This document shows positions 1 through 9,057 of a stretch of 64,000 bases of DNA, in pieces (positions within the stretch are counted from its first letter, which is position 1; the number at the start of each line of letters is the position of its first letter). A program made the translations under genes and the position numbers. The notes beneath the pieces are model-generated. The model saw nothing but the letters and a program-made list of their open reading frames with translations. It did no database searches and had not been told where the DNA came from. Source of the stretch: Neorhizobium lilium (GTDB lineage: Bacteria > Pseudomonadota > Alphaproteobacteria > Rhizobiales > Rhizobiaceae). The stretch is taken from contig NZ_SBIP01000007.1 in assembly GCF_004053875.1 (NCBI RefSeq), positions 1-64,000 of the forward strand, read 5' to 3'.

Positions 1-18
1 CCGACACATCGTCAAACT

Positions 19-231
19 ATGACAGACACGTCTTCAATCCAGGACCCAACCGTTAAAACCGGCCCATCAGCAAAATGCCAATCTCTCTTGGATTTCTTCA
101 GAACGAAGAACTTCGTCGCTAGCAGCGACGCCGCCCTCGTCAGTGAGCGGCGTTATAAATCCATCACACCAAACAAGTCAACACAGGTCCTGAAAAAATT
201 CCAAGAAAATCAACAAGCGTTTGATTCATAA
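19..231 (+). CDS. small hypothetical ORF (doubtful)
   Basis: Open frame of 70 codons starting with ATG at 19 and ending before purC. I recognise no family. It has no clear Shine-Dalgarno sequence, and its base composition is lower in GC than the genes that follow, which may simply mean intergenic DNA. The rest of 232-507 holds no gene I can support; it contains a GC-rich inverted repeat (about 337-379) of unknown meaning. It could be a real small protein or chance. Confidence 0.2.
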   Translation: MTDTSSIQDPTVKTGPSAKCQSLLDFFRTKNFVASSDAALVSERRYKSITPNKSTQVLKKFQENQQAFDS

Positions 232-507
232 CGGTATTCAGAAACGTCGAGCCTAAAACACTCCCAGAAGACGCGAAAGAACACTCAACAAGGCGGTGAA
301 AAACCTCCGGGGTCTTATAGGAGCGAAATGGGTATCTGCGCGCGCCGTTCAAACCGGATCAGGGGTTGCTACGCGCGCGAACATTATACGGGCGATAAGA
401 TCTGGACCAAGGCCCGTGAATGAGCACGGCGACCTCCCATCCTTGTATCGGTCCGGCAAACCATGCGATAGCGAAGCCATCATCATCTTATCCGAAAGCT
501 CCTGCCC

Positions 508-1458
508 GTGCGTAGCCTCAGCGAAGCCTATATCCCGGAACTGCCCAATTACTACCGCGGCAAGGTGCGCGAGAACTACGATCTGCCCGATGGACGCCGC
601 ATCATCATCGCCACCGACAGGCTTAGCGCCTTCGACAGAATCCTGGCCTCCATTCCTGATAAGGGCCAGGTGCTGACGCAGACGGCGCGCTACTGGTTCG
701 AGGCCACGTCGGATATCTGCCCCAACCATGTCATCTCTTATCCGGATCCGAATGTCGTCATTGGCAAACGGCTCGATATCCTGCCGGTCGAAATCGTCGT
801 TCGCGGCTATCTGGCCGGCACCACCGGCACATCGCTGCTGACACTCTACCGCAAGGGCATGCGTGACATGTACGGGCTGCACCTCCCCGACGGGCTGAAG
901 GACAACGAAATCCTGCCCGCTCCCGTGATCACGCCCACGAGCAAGGCTTTCGACGGAGGCCACGACGAGCCGCTATCGCCAAGCCAGATCGTCGAAGGAG
1001 GTCTCCTCACTCATGAACAGTGGGACACCGTATCGCGCTACGCCCTTGCCCTCTTCGCCCGCGGCCAGGAACTTGCTTCGAAACGGGGGCTGATCCTCGT
1101 CGATACCAAATACGAGTTCGGCACGGACGAAACCGGCCGGATCATCCTGGCTGACGAAATTCACACTCCCGACAGCAGTCGTTACTGGATTGCCGACAGC
1201 TATGCGGAGGCATTTCGCACGGGCAGCCGCCCGAAAAGCTTCGACAAGGACTTCATCCGGGCCTGGGTGGTGGAACGCTGCGATCCTTACAAGGACGAGA
1301 TCCCGCAAATCCCCGACGCCCTTATTGAGGAAACGGCGGACGTCTACCGAACCGCCTATCAGACGATTACGGGACAGAGTTTCACGCCCGATACAGGCAC
1401 TTCTTCGGTGCTTGACCGCATTCGCAAGAACCTCCAGTCCTTCTTTACAGCTAAGTGA
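508..1458 (+). CDS. purC: phosphoribosylaminoimidazole-succinocarboxamide synthase (SAICAR synthase)
   Basis: Makes SAICAR from CAIR, aspartate and ATP in purine synthesis, in the cytoplasm. The 316-residue protein shows the family signatures GKVRENYD near residue 18, RLSAFDR near 38, VVRGYLAGT near 98, and DTKYEFG plus LADEIHTPDSSRYW in the C-terminal half. It belongs to the longer (about 300-residue) PurC type. Start is GTG at 508: an in-frame stop (469-471) lies just upstream and the protein begins MRSLSEA, as in rhizobial homologues I recall. No strong Shine-Dalgarno sequence is visible. The stop codon overlaps the GTG of the tetR gene by 4 bases. Rhizobia commonly carry a second, shorter purC elsewhere, so this may be a paralogue. 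Confidence 0.95.
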   Translation: MRSLSEAYIPELPNYYRGKVRENYDLPDGRRIIIATDRLSAFDRILASIPDKGQVLTQTARYWFEATSDICPNHVISYPDPNVVIGKRLDILPVEIVVRGYLAGTTGTSLLTLYRKGMRDMYGLHLPDGLKDNEILPAPVITPTSKAFDGGHDEPLSPSQIVEGGLLTHEQWDTVSRYALALFARGQELASKRGLILVDTKYEFGTDETGRIILADEIHTPDSSRYWIADSYAEAFRTGSRPKSFDKDFIRAWVVERCDPYKDEIPQIPDALIEETADVYRTAYQTITGQSFTPDTGTSSVLDRIRKNLQSFFTAK

Positions 1459-2099
1459 CAAATCTGGGCCGGGGCACCGGCCGTCGTGAGGATGGCGTGC
1501 GAAGACCAAGGCGCAAGGCCGAAGAAACGCGGGATGACATTCTGGCCGCCGCGGAGATCCTGCTGCGCAAGAAGGGCCTGACTGCCTTCTCCATCGCCAA
1601 TCTTGCCGCCGAGTTAAAGATGTCGCCTGCGAACGTCTTCAAACACTTTCACTCCAAGACAGCGCTCGCCGACGCGATTTGCGAACGCCATGTCGTCCAG
1701 ATGATCGGCCGCTTCCAGGCTTTCGACGAACCGATTGCGGCGCCGGAACGGCTGGTCATTGCGGTTCGAAGGCTGATGGAAACCCATCTGGCCGATATTA
1801 AAGAGAACCCTTATCTCTTCGAGATGCTGGTCGTCGTCTCCGAGGCAGATCTGCCCAGTGGCCGGCACTATAAACAGCTCATCGAGAACCTTTTCGCAAA
1901 CCTTGTCCGCCACGGAATCGAGACTGGCGTCTACAAATGCACCGAGGACAGCGCGATCACCCGCAATGTCGGATCCGCCTTCGCCAGCGTCCTGCACCCC
2001 GTCTTCCTAATGCGGGCCGATGAGGCGGAGTTACGCGAACGGTGTGACGGCCTTGCCGCGCTTGTGAATGCTGCGTTGCAAAACCCCCTTGCGAAGTGA
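1455..2099 (+). CDS. TetR/AcrR family transcriptional regulator of the adjacent RND pump
   Basis: DNA-binding repressor-type protein, 214 residues, the usual TetR length. The N-terminal helix-turn-helix is at about residues 22-68 (ETRDDILAAAEILL, then SIANLAAELKMSPANVFKHF), followed by a variable ligand-binding domain. Start taken as GTG 1455, which overlaps the purC stop (GTGA), so translation is probably coupled to purC; a GTG at about 1494 is an alternative. It lies directly upstream of the efflux operon in the same direction, so local repression of that pump is the likely role. An imperfect palindrome just after its stop is a candidate operator. The inducing ligand cannot be read from the sequence. 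Confidence 0.88.
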   Translation: MTNLGRGTGRREDGVRRPRRKAEETRDDILAAAEILLRKKGLTAFSIANLAAELKMSPANVFKHFHSKTALADAICERHVVQMIGRFQAFDEPIAAPERLVIAVRRLMETHLADIKENPYLFEMLVVVSEADLPSGRHYKQLIENLFANLVRHGIETGVYKCTEDSAITRNVGSAFASVLHPVFLMRADEAELRERCDGLAALVNAALQNPLAK

Positions 2100-2100
2100 C

Positions 2101-2129
2101 GATTTTTCACTTACGTCACTTGAGAAATC
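2101..2129. promoter_or_regulatory. imperfect palindrome, candidate TetR operator before the RND operon
   Basis: The arms GATTTTTCA (2101-2109) and TGAGAAATC (2121-2129) pair at 8 of 9 positions around an 11-base centre. The element sits between the regulator's stop and the pump genes, where a TetR-type operator would be expected. The role is inference; the arms may equally be a weak hairpin. Confidence 0.35.
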
Positions 2130-2254
2130 GCCGCATCGGAAACTCTTGTCTTCCATCACTGTTCCGACCGCCGGATAAACGCTACCATTCCCGCTGCCGC
2201 CAAACGCCTTGTCGTTGATCGGCATCGCGCAAACCCTCGCTCTCGGATAACGCC

Positions 2255-3466
2255 ATGACCGGACGCAAACTTATTCTCCCCCTCCTTGTCGCCGCGTTTC
2301 TGGCAGGCTGCAGCGATTCCGACCAGAAGGCGGCAGGGGGAACTCCCGGCGGGCAGCAGAAGCCGCCAAGCCCCGTCAGCGTTCTGGTCATAAAGAAAGC
2401 CGAAGAGCCGGTCACGACTGTTTTGTCGGGTCGCGCGGAAGCCTTCCAGACGGCCTCCGTACGCCCACGCGTCGGCGGTATCATCAAGGATATTCCGGTC
2501 AAGGAAGGCAGCTTCGTCAAGGCGGGCGACCTCCTGTACAAGATCGATGACGAGACCTATCTCGCTTCGCTGGCGGAAGCCCAGGCGGAACTGGAAAAGG
2601 CACAGGTGAGCGTGCCGGCAGCCGAGGCCAACCTGCAGCGTTACCAGCGGCTAGCCAATAGCGGCGCCTCCCAGAAGGAATTCGAGGACGCGCAGACCAC
2701 CCTGCTCCAGGCAAAGGCATCGGTGTCGCAGGCCAAGGCCACGCTTCTGACCGCCCAGATCAATGTGCGCTTGACGGAAGTGCGCGCGCCCTTCGACGGC
2801 GTGACCTCCGCCACCGCCTTTTCCGTTGGCAACGTCGTGACGGCCAGTCAGACCGATGCGCTGATGACGCTGCGGCAGATCAATCCCATCTACATCCAGC
2901 TCAACGAATCGAGCGTCAACCTGCTGCGTCTTCAGAAGGCAATCGCTTCTGGAACTCTGTCGCAGAAGGAGAAGACGGAAGGAACCGACATTCGCCTGAC
3001 GCTGGAGGACGGCTCCGAATACCCTCATAGCGGCAAGCTGGATATGTCCGAAATGGCGGTCAGCACCACAACCGGCACCGTTTCCATCCGCACCCTGTTC
3101 GACAATCCCGACAATCTCATCCTGCCCGGCATGTACGTCCGGGCAACGATCACGGTTGGCAAGGAAGCGGGCTTCCCCATTCCCCAGCGCGCCGCGGGGC
3201 GCAACGCCAACGGCGAGCTGACGGCGAAATTCGTGACTGCCGACAACAAGGTGGAAACACGGACCTTCCGCTCGAGCCGACTGTCCGGGAACAACTGGCT
3301 GGTCAGCGACAATGTCGCAGATGGCGACAGGCTGATCCTCGATGGGTTCCAGGGTATCACCGACAATGCGGTCGTGAACCCGATTCCGGCAGAGGTGGAC
3401 GAAAAGGGGTTCATTATCGAGAAGCCCGCAGACCCCAACGCCAAAGCCCCGGCGCCGAAATCATGA
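2255..3466 (+). CDS. RND efflux periplasmic adaptor subunit (membrane fusion lipoprotein)
   Basis: AcrA/MexA/BepF-like adaptor that joins the inner-membrane pump to the outer-membrane channel. 403 residues. The N-terminus is a lipoprotein signal (residues 6-20, lipobox LAGC). A lipoyl/barrel-sandwich half (VRPRVGGIIKDIPVKEGSFV) follows, then an alpha-helical hairpin rich in Ala, Glu and Gln (about 105-160), the second lipoyl half (VRAPFDGV) and beta-barrel domains. The C-terminus is rich in Pro and Ala. First gene of the pump operon; 44 bases separate it from the transporter gene. Substrate specificity is unknown. Confidence 0.93.
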   Translation: MTGRKLILPLLVAAFLAGCSDSDQKAAGGTPGGQQKPPSPVSVLVIKKAEEPVTTVLSGRAEAFQTASVRPRVGGIIKDIPVKEGSFVKAGDLLYKIDDETYLASLAEAQAELEKAQVSVPAAEANLQRYQRLANSGASQKEFEDAQTTLLQAKASVSQAKATLLTAQINVRLTEVRAPFDGVTSATAFSVGNVVTASQTDALMTLRQINPIYIQLNESSVNLLRLQKAIASGTLSQKEKTEGTDIRLTLEDGSEYPHSGKLDMSEMAVSTTTGTVSIRTLFDNPDNLILPGMYVRATITVGKEAGFPIPQRAAGRNANGELTAKFVTADNKVETRTFRSSRLSGNNWLVSDNVADGDRLILDGFQGITDNAVVNPIPAEVDEKGFIIEKPADPNAKAPAPKS

Positions 3467-3510
3467 TGTCCCATGACCAACTCGGCAACATCGTGATCAG
3501 GATCTAAACC

Positions 3511-6500
3511 ATGGCCAAGTTCTTCATCCGGCGACCGATCTTTGCATGGGTCATCGCTATCGTCATCATGCTGGGCGGCCTGTTGGCGATCAACACGCTA
3601 TCCATCTCCCAATATCCCGAAGTGGCGCCGCCTACGGTGCGCATCAGCGCAAGCTATACCGGCGCCAGCGCCGATACGGTCCGAAAGACCGTCACGCAGA
3701 TCATCGAGGACGGCATGACCGGCCTTGACGGTCTCACCTACATGACTTCGTCCTCCACGACCGGCCAGGTCACGGTAACATTGACCTTCGACAATAGCGT
3801 CAATGCGGATATCGCCCAGGTCCAGGTGCAGAACAAGCTCCAGCTGGTCAGCTCGCAGCTGCCCTCGATCGTCCAGGATCTCGGCGTCGAAGTCACCAAA
3901 TCAACGTCGAGCATCCTGCTCGTGGGCGCCTTGGTCTCGACGGACGGCAAGCGCTCTTCCGCCGATCTCGGAGATATTTTCTCGACCCAGATCGAGGATC
4001 AGGTGAAGCGCCTGGAGGGCGTCGGCAGCATCAATTCCTTCGGTTCGGCCTATGCCATGCGCGTCTGGCTGGATCCTTTCAAGCTGAAGAAGTTCCAGCT
4101 GACGCCTGCGGACGTCACCTCGGCCATCCAGGCCCAGAACACCCAGGTGTCGGTCGGCTCGGTCGGCGGACTGCCCGCCGTGGAAGGCCAGCAGCTCAAC
4201 GTCACCATGACGGCCCAGAGCCAGCTCACCACCGTGTCGGATTTCGAACGCATCATCCTCAAGGTCAATACCAGCGGCGCCAATGTCCGCCTCAGCGATG
4301 TAGCGCGTGTCGAAATCGGGCTTGAAGCCTATACGACCACTTCCCGCTCCAACCGCCAACCGGCCTCGGGCTTTGCCGTCAACCTGGCCACCGGCGCCAA
4401 TGCGCTGGATACCGCCGCGGTCGTGAAAGGCAAGCTCGCCCAGATCGCGCCGAGCCTGCCACAGAACGTCAAGGTCATCTATCCTTACGACACGACGCCT
4501 TTCGTATCGCTGTCCATCGAAAAGGTGATCCACACGCTGATCGAGGCTATCGTCCTCGTCTTCGTCGTGCTCCTCGTCTTCCTGCAGAACCTGCGCGCGA
4601 CCTTCATTCCGATGATCGCCGTACCCGTGGTTCTTCTTGGCACGTTCGGCATACTGTCGCTGACCGGCTACTCCATCAATACGCTCACCATGTTCGCCAT
4701 GGTTCTGGCGATCGGCCTCCTCGTCGATGACGCCATCGTCGTCGTGGAAAACGTCGAACGCATCATGGCCGAGGAAGGTCTGGGCCCCTTGGAGGCGACC
4801 GAGAAGTCGATGGGCGAGATTACCGGGGCCATTGTCGGCATCGCCCTGGTGCTGACCGCCGTCTTTATTCCCATGGCCTTCTTCGGCGGCTCGACCGGCA
4901 TCATCTACCGGCAGTTCTCCGTCACCATCGTATCGGCCATGCTCCTTTCCGCATTGGTCGCACTCGTTCTGACACCGGCGCTCTGCGCGACGATCCTGAA
5001 GCCGATCGATCACCACAAGAAGGGCAAGGGTGTCGGCGCCTGGTTCAACCGCGGCTTCGACAAGACCACCAATGGCTATGTCGGAACCATCGGGTATCTG
5101 CTGAAACGTCCCTTCCGAATCATGCTCCTGTTTGCAGTCGTGGTCGGCGGATGCGCATGGTTCTTCGCCCGGCTCCCCTCCTCCTTCCTTCCCCAGGAAG
5201 ACCAGGGAGCCCTGATGACCATCATTCAGCTTCCCAACGGCGCGACGGCGGCCCAGACCGCAGAAGTGCTCAAGAAGGTAGAGAGCTACTATCTTGACAA
5301 GGAGAAGGACGGCGTAGATTCGGTCTTTGCCGTCAACGGCTTCAGCTTCAACGGACAGGGCCAGAACAACGCTCTCGTCTTCGCCAGCCTAAAGCCCTTC
5401 GACGAGCGCAGCGACGAGAAGGAGGCTGCGGCTTCCATCGTCAAGCGCGCCATGGGCTACTTCTTCACCATTCGCGAAGCCCAGGTCTTCCCGATCCTGC
5501 CGCCTGCCATCCAGGGCATGGGCAACTCCAGCGGCTTCTCCATGTACCTCGTGGATACCGGCAATCGGGGCGCCGACGCACTCGCTACGGTCGCCAAGCA
5601 GCTGATCCAGGCTGCCAACGGCAGCGGCAAGATCACCGCCATGCGCGCCAATGACCGCGACGAGGAAAGCCAGGTCAAGCTCATCCTCGACCAGGAGAAG
5701 CTGAGCGCCATGGGGGTTGGAATTTCCGACGCGAACTCCATGCTGACGACCATCTTCGCCGGCAGCCGCGTCAACGACTTCACGCTCAACAACAAGATCA
5801 AGAGGGTCTATGTTCAGGCCGATGCGCCCTATCGCATGCAGTCTGAAGACCTGAAGTTCTGGAATGCGCGAAACTCCAGCAATGAAATGGTGCCTTTCTC
5901 GTCGTTTACGGAAGCGAAGTGGGAAAACGGACTGCCTTCGCTTTCCGCATTCAACGCCGTCAGCGCCTATTCCCTGGAAGGTGCCTCGGCGCCAGGCGTC
6001 AGCTCCGGTGATGCGATGAACGAGGTCGAACGGCTGGTCTCGCAGATGGATGGCGGCTACACCGTTGCCTGGCAGGGCATCTCCTACCAGGAAAGGTTGT
6101 CCGGTTCGCAGGCGCCTCTGCTTTACGCGCTGTCGCTGCTGATCGTGTTCCTGTGCCTCTCGGCTCTTTACGAAAGCTGGTCCATCCCGTTCTCCGTGAT
6201 CATGGCGGTTCCGGTGGGCGTGCTGGGTGCCGTCGCCGCGGCGACCTTGCTGGGTCAGTCGAACGACGTCTACTTCAAGGTCGGCTTGCTCACCACAATC
6301 GGTCTTGCAGCCAAAAACGCCATCCTGATCGTCGAGTTTGCAAAGGAAAGGCAGGAGCATGGCCTGGGCATTGTGGAGGCGACGCTCGAAGCAGCCCGGC
6401 TGCGTCTGCGCCCCATCATCATGACCTCGCTTGCCTTCATTTTGGGCGTCGTACCACTGGCGGTTGCGACCGGTGCCGGGTCCGCCGCGCAGAATGCAAT

Positions 6501-6621
6501 CGGCGTTGGCGTGCTGGGTGGTATGCTTTCTGCAACACTACTCGGAATTTTCTTCGTTCCATCCTTCTTTGTTGTAATTCGGCGGTTATCAAATCGTGAA
6601 AAAAAAGAGAAGACAGTGTGA
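3511..6621 (+). CDS. RND multidrug efflux permease, AcrB/MexB (HAE1) family
   Basis: Proton-driven inner-membrane drug exporter, 1036 residues, full length for the HAE1 family. It begins MAKFFIRRPIFAWVIAI like other family members. The proton-relay aspartate pair is in GLLVDDAIVVVENVERIM (about residue 400), and the partner lysine is in GLAAKNAILIVEFAKE in the second half. Two periplasmic loops separate the twelve expected membrane segments. A weak AGGAT ribosome site precedes ATG 3511. It works with the adaptor upstream and the outer-membrane protein downstream, so the window encodes a complete tripartite pump. Likely controlled by the TetR gene upstream. Confidence 0.96.
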   Translation: MAKFFIRRPIFAWVIAIVIMLGGLLAINTLSISQYPEVAPPTVRISASYTGASADTVRKTVTQIIEDGMTGLDGLTYMTSSSTTGQVTVTLTFDNSVNADIAQVQVQNKLQLVSSQLPSIVQDLGVEVTKSTSSILLVGALVSTDGKRSSADLGDIFSTQIEDQVKRLEGVGSINSFGSAYAMRVWLDPFKLKKFQLTPADVTSAIQAQNTQVSVGSVGGLPAVEGQQLNVTMTAQSQLTTVSDFERIILKVNTSGANVRLSDVARVEIGLEAYTTTSRSNRQPASGFAVNLATGANALDTAAVVKGKLAQIAPSLPQNVKVIYPYDTTPFVSLSIEKVIHTLIEAIVLVFVVLLVFLQNLRATFIPMIAVPVVLLGTFGILSLTGYSINTLTMFAMVLAIGLLVDDAIVVVENVERIMAEEGLGPLEATEKSMGEITGAIVGIALVLTAVFIPMAFFGGSTGIIYRQFSVTIVSAMLLSALVALVLTPALCATILKPIDHHKKGKGVGAWFNRGFDKTTNGYVGTIGYLLKRPFRIMLLFAVVVGGCAWFFARLPSSFLPQEDQGALMTIIQLPNGATAAQTAEVLKKVESYYLDKEKDGVDSVFAVNGFSFNGQGQNNALVFASLKPFDERSDEKEAAASIVKRAMGYFFTIREAQVFPILPPAIQGMGNSSGFSMYLVDTGNRGADALATVAKQLIQAANGSGKITAMRANDRDEESQVKLILDQEKLSAMGVGISDANSMLTTIFAGSRVNDFTLNNKIKRVYVQADAPYRMQSEDLKFWNARNSSNEMVPFSSFTEAKWENGLPSLSAFNAVSAYSLEGASAPGVSSGDAMNEVERLVSQMDGGYTVAWQGISYQERLSGSQAPLLYALSLLIVFLCLSALYESWSIPFSVIMAVPVGVLGAVAAATLLGQSNDVYFKVGLLTTIGLAAKNAILIVEFAKERQEHGLGIVEATLEAARLRLRPIIMTSLAFILGVVPLAVATGAGSAAQNAIGVGVLGGMLSATLLGIFFVPSFFVVIRRLSNREKKEKTV

Positions 6622-6724
6622 TCTGTTAACGGATTGCTAGCCCGAGCCGCCGGCGGGTGAGTCGGCGGCCGCAGTTAGATGCTTCGCATACGCGAAGTCA
6701 TCAGTAAGCCTTTGGGACCAAGTC

Positions 6725-8170
6725 ATGACATCCATTCGCGTAGCCGCTCCTCTCGTCCTGCTTCTCTTATCCGGCTGCGTCGTCGGCCCCGACCACACGC
6801 CTCCGCAAATCGCCTTACCGGCGAAATTCGGCGAGGGGTCGAAGATGAGCAATGGCGACATTGCCAAAAATGCCTGGTGGACTGCCTTCAGCGATCGTCG
6901 CTTGAACGGCTATGTCGATCAGGGCCTCGCTCAGAACCTCGACATTCTCCAGGCGCTTGAGCGCATTAATCAAGCGCAGGCCAATGTGGTCAGTGCCGGC
7001 GCGGGTTCGCTTCCCTCGCTCGACCTCTCCTCGCAGGCGCAACGCAGCGGCAGCAAGGACATCGGCGGCAATGGCGGCGCATTGGCAGCGAGCGCACCGC
7101 AAACCAGCGTCAACGGCGGCTTGAGCGCCTCCTGGTTCCTCGATCTCTTCGGCCTCTATCGCCGGTCAAAGGAAGCAGCGCTCGCCAATCTCGACGTCGC
7201 CTATTCCAGCGTCGACACGGCACGCCTGACGCTTCTGTCCAACGTCGTCGCTGCCTATATCGATGTTCGCTACTACCAGGAGCGCATCGCGATCGCGCAG
7301 GAGAACCTGCGGTCCCGCCGCGAGACCCTGAACCTTACCAAGCTTCAGCTGGAAGCCGGTGCCGCTTCGCGCCTCGACGTGGTTCAGGCAGAAGGTCTGG
7401 TGAATTCCACGCTGAGCGATATTCCAGGCTTCGAAACCTCTTTCCGCAGCGCAGCCCATCGCGTCGCAACCCTGCTCGGCCTCCCGGCATCGACTCTTGT
7501 GGCCGAATTGCAGAAACAGACCCATCAGCCGGTGGCGCGCTTCAACCCGAAAGCCGGCATCCCGGCCGACCTCATCCGCAACCGTCCGGATATTCGCGCC
7601 GCCGAACGGACGCTTGCCGCCGCGGTTGCCAATGTCGGCGTCGCCGAGGCGCAGCTCTATCCGTCGATCACGCTCGGCGGCTCGATCACGCCGTCTTACC
7701 TCAAGTCCGGTTCCAGAGAGGCAGGCCTTCTGTCCTGGTCGTTCGGACCCTCGCTCAGCCTGCCGATCTTTGATGGCGGCGCGCTCAGGGCAAATCTGTC
7801 CTCGACCGAATCCCAGGCGCGCGAATCCTATCTGAGCTGGAAGCAGACGGTGCTGAGAGCCGTTGAGGAAGTCGAGAACGGACTGGCCGCCGTTTCCCGC
7901 GACGGCCGTACCGTCTCGGCACTGCAGGCAACCGTCAAATCCTACCAGGAAGCTCTGCAGCTTGCGACCGCCAGCTACCGCGACGGCGCCTCTTCGCTGC
8001 TCGACGTCCTCGACGCACAGCGTCAGGTATCGACGGCTCAGGCCAGCCTTGCCGCAGCGGTTCAGCAGATGGCCCAGGATTACGTCTCGCTCAACGTCGC
8101 TGTCGGTGGCGGCTATGCAGTCGGCACAACGGTGGCTTCATCCAAGGTCGCTTTGGTGACGAAAAACTAA
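6725..8170 (+). CDS. RND efflux outer-membrane channel lipoprotein (OprM/NodT family)
   Basis: TolC-like outer-membrane factor completing the pump. 481 residues with a lipoprotein signal (LLLLSGCVVGPDH, Cys about residue 18) and two outer-membrane efflux repeats rich in Ala, Gln and Leu. Typical motifs are NRPDIRAAERTLAAA and the closing DVLDAQRQ. It is the last gene of the pump operon, about 100 bases after the permease, and is followed by two hairpins that should end transcription. High confidence in family; drug range unknown. Confidence 0.94.
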   Translation: MTSIRVAAPLVLLLLSGCVVGPDHTPPQIALPAKFGEGSKMSNGDIAKNAWWTAFSDRRLNGYVDQGLAQNLDILQALERINQAQANVVSAGAGSLPSLDLSSQAQRSGSKDIGGNGGALAASAPQTSVNGGLSASWFLDLFGLYRRSKEAALANLDVAYSSVDTARLTLLSNVVAAYIDVRYYQERIAIAQENLRSRRETLNLTKLQLEAGAASRLDVVQAEGLVNSTLSDIPGFETSFRSAAHRVATLLGLPASTLVAELQKQTHQPVARFNPKAGIPADLIRNRPDIRAAERTLAAAVANVGVAEAQLYPSITLGGSITPSYLKSGSREAGLLSWSFGPSLSLPIFDGGALRANLSSTESQARESYLSWKQTVLRAVEEVENGLAAVSRDGRTVSALQATVKSYQEALQLATASYRDGASSLLDVLDAQRQVSTAQASLAAAVQQMAQDYVSLNVAVGGGYAVGTTVASSKVALVTKN

Positions 8171-8183
8171 GCCCATCTGCCAA

Positions 8184-8201
8184 GGGCCGGTTCGCCGGCC
8201 C
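8184..8201 (+). terminator. UUCG-loop hairpin after the efflux operon
   Basis: Perfect 7-bp stem GGGCCGG/CCGGCCC closed by a TTCG tetraloop, 13 bases after the outer-membrane factor stop. The run of T after it is poor (GCTTTAC), so it may protect the 3' end or assist the stronger hairpin that follows. Confidence 0.55.
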
Positions 8202-8221
8202 GCTTTACATATTCCCACACG

Positions 8222-8256
8222 AAAAACCTCCGAAGTCAGACTTCGGAGGTTTTTTA
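8222..8256. terminator. bidirectional Rho-independent terminator between efflux operon and efp
   Basis: Perfect stem AACCTCCGAAGTC/GACTTCGGAGGTT around a single A, flanked by five A on the left and six T on the right. It can end rightward transcription of the pump operon and leftward transcription of efp. Confidence 0.9.
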
Positions 8257-8311
8257 TCATGAACATCAGGAGCGTGGACGATCAGACCGTGGTCAAACCG
8301 CCGCCAGCCAA

Positions 8312-8881
8312 TCAGTTCTTGGCACGTTCCACGTAGGAATTGTCTTCGGTCGCGATGACGACGCGGGTGCCGGCATCGATATGCGGCGGAACGTTGGTGC
8401 GGATACCGTTGGAAAGCATGGCCGGCTTGTAGGACGAAGACGCCGTCTGGCCCTTGGTCACCGGTTCCGTCTCGACGATCTCCAGCGTGACGTGACGCGG
8501 CAGCTGGATGGCAAGAGCCACGCCTTCGTGCATGGACAGGATGCAAGTCATGCCTTCCTGGAGATAGGCCTTCTGGTCACCCATCGTGTCGACGTCCACG
8601 ACAACCTGGTCATAGCTTTCCGGGTTCATGAAATGGAACCCTTCGCCATCCTCGTAGAGGAACTGGAAGTTCACGTCTTCCACGAAGGCCCGCTCGACCT
8701 GCTCGGTCGTGCGCCAGCGCTCGGACACCTTCACGCCATCGACGATGCGGCGCATATTGACCTGCGTGACGGGCGTGCCCTTACCCGGATGAAAGTTTTC
8801 CGCAGTGAGGATGACGTAGAGCTTGCCGTCGACATCGATGACGTTGCCCTTGCGGACGGAAGAGGCGATGACCTTGACCAT
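8312..8881 (-). CDS. efp: elongation factor P
   Basis: Translation factor that relieves ribosome stalling at polyproline stretches. 189 residues with three beta-barrel domains: N-terminal KOW-like (1-65), OB (66-127, SYDQVVVDVDTMG) and C-terminal OB ending VVIATEDNSYVERAKN. The tip of domain I reads HPGKGTP with the lysine at residue 34, the residue beta-lysylated in the EpmA/EpmB system. Start is the ATG at 8881 (MVKVIASSVRKG); upstream codons in frame do not resemble EF-P. It is divergent from epmA and epmB, which encode its modification enzymes. Confidence 0.98.
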   Translation of the reverse strand: MVKVIASSVRKGNVIDVDGKLYVILTAENFHPGKGTPVTQVNMRRIVDGVKVSERWRTTEQVERAFVEDVNFQFLYEDGEGFHFMNPESYDQVVVDVDTMGDQKAYLQEGMTCILSMHEGVALAIQLPRHVTLEIVETEPVTKGQTASSSYKPAMLSNGIRTNVPPHIDAGTRVVIATEDNSYVERAKN

Positions 8882-9057
8882 GGGATTCCTTATCGTGCCA
8901 ACCGGCTTGTAACGGCCGAAGATGCGTCGTAGAGGACCAATCGACAGCCGGCTCCTCGGAGCGGCAAGCAACGGATCGTCTGTTTTCCGGGCGGAATTAC
9001 CGCAAAACCGTGCAAAGTGGAAGCCTTGCCGGCAGGGACCGGCAAAGAAAGCCGCAA

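Noticed and set aside
3901..5016. 371-codon open frame on the minus strand within the RND permease gene
   Set aside because: It is antisense to a strongly conserved gene. Its product is rich in Asp, Gly, His and Arg without recognisable domains, as expected of shadow frames in GC-rich coding DNA.
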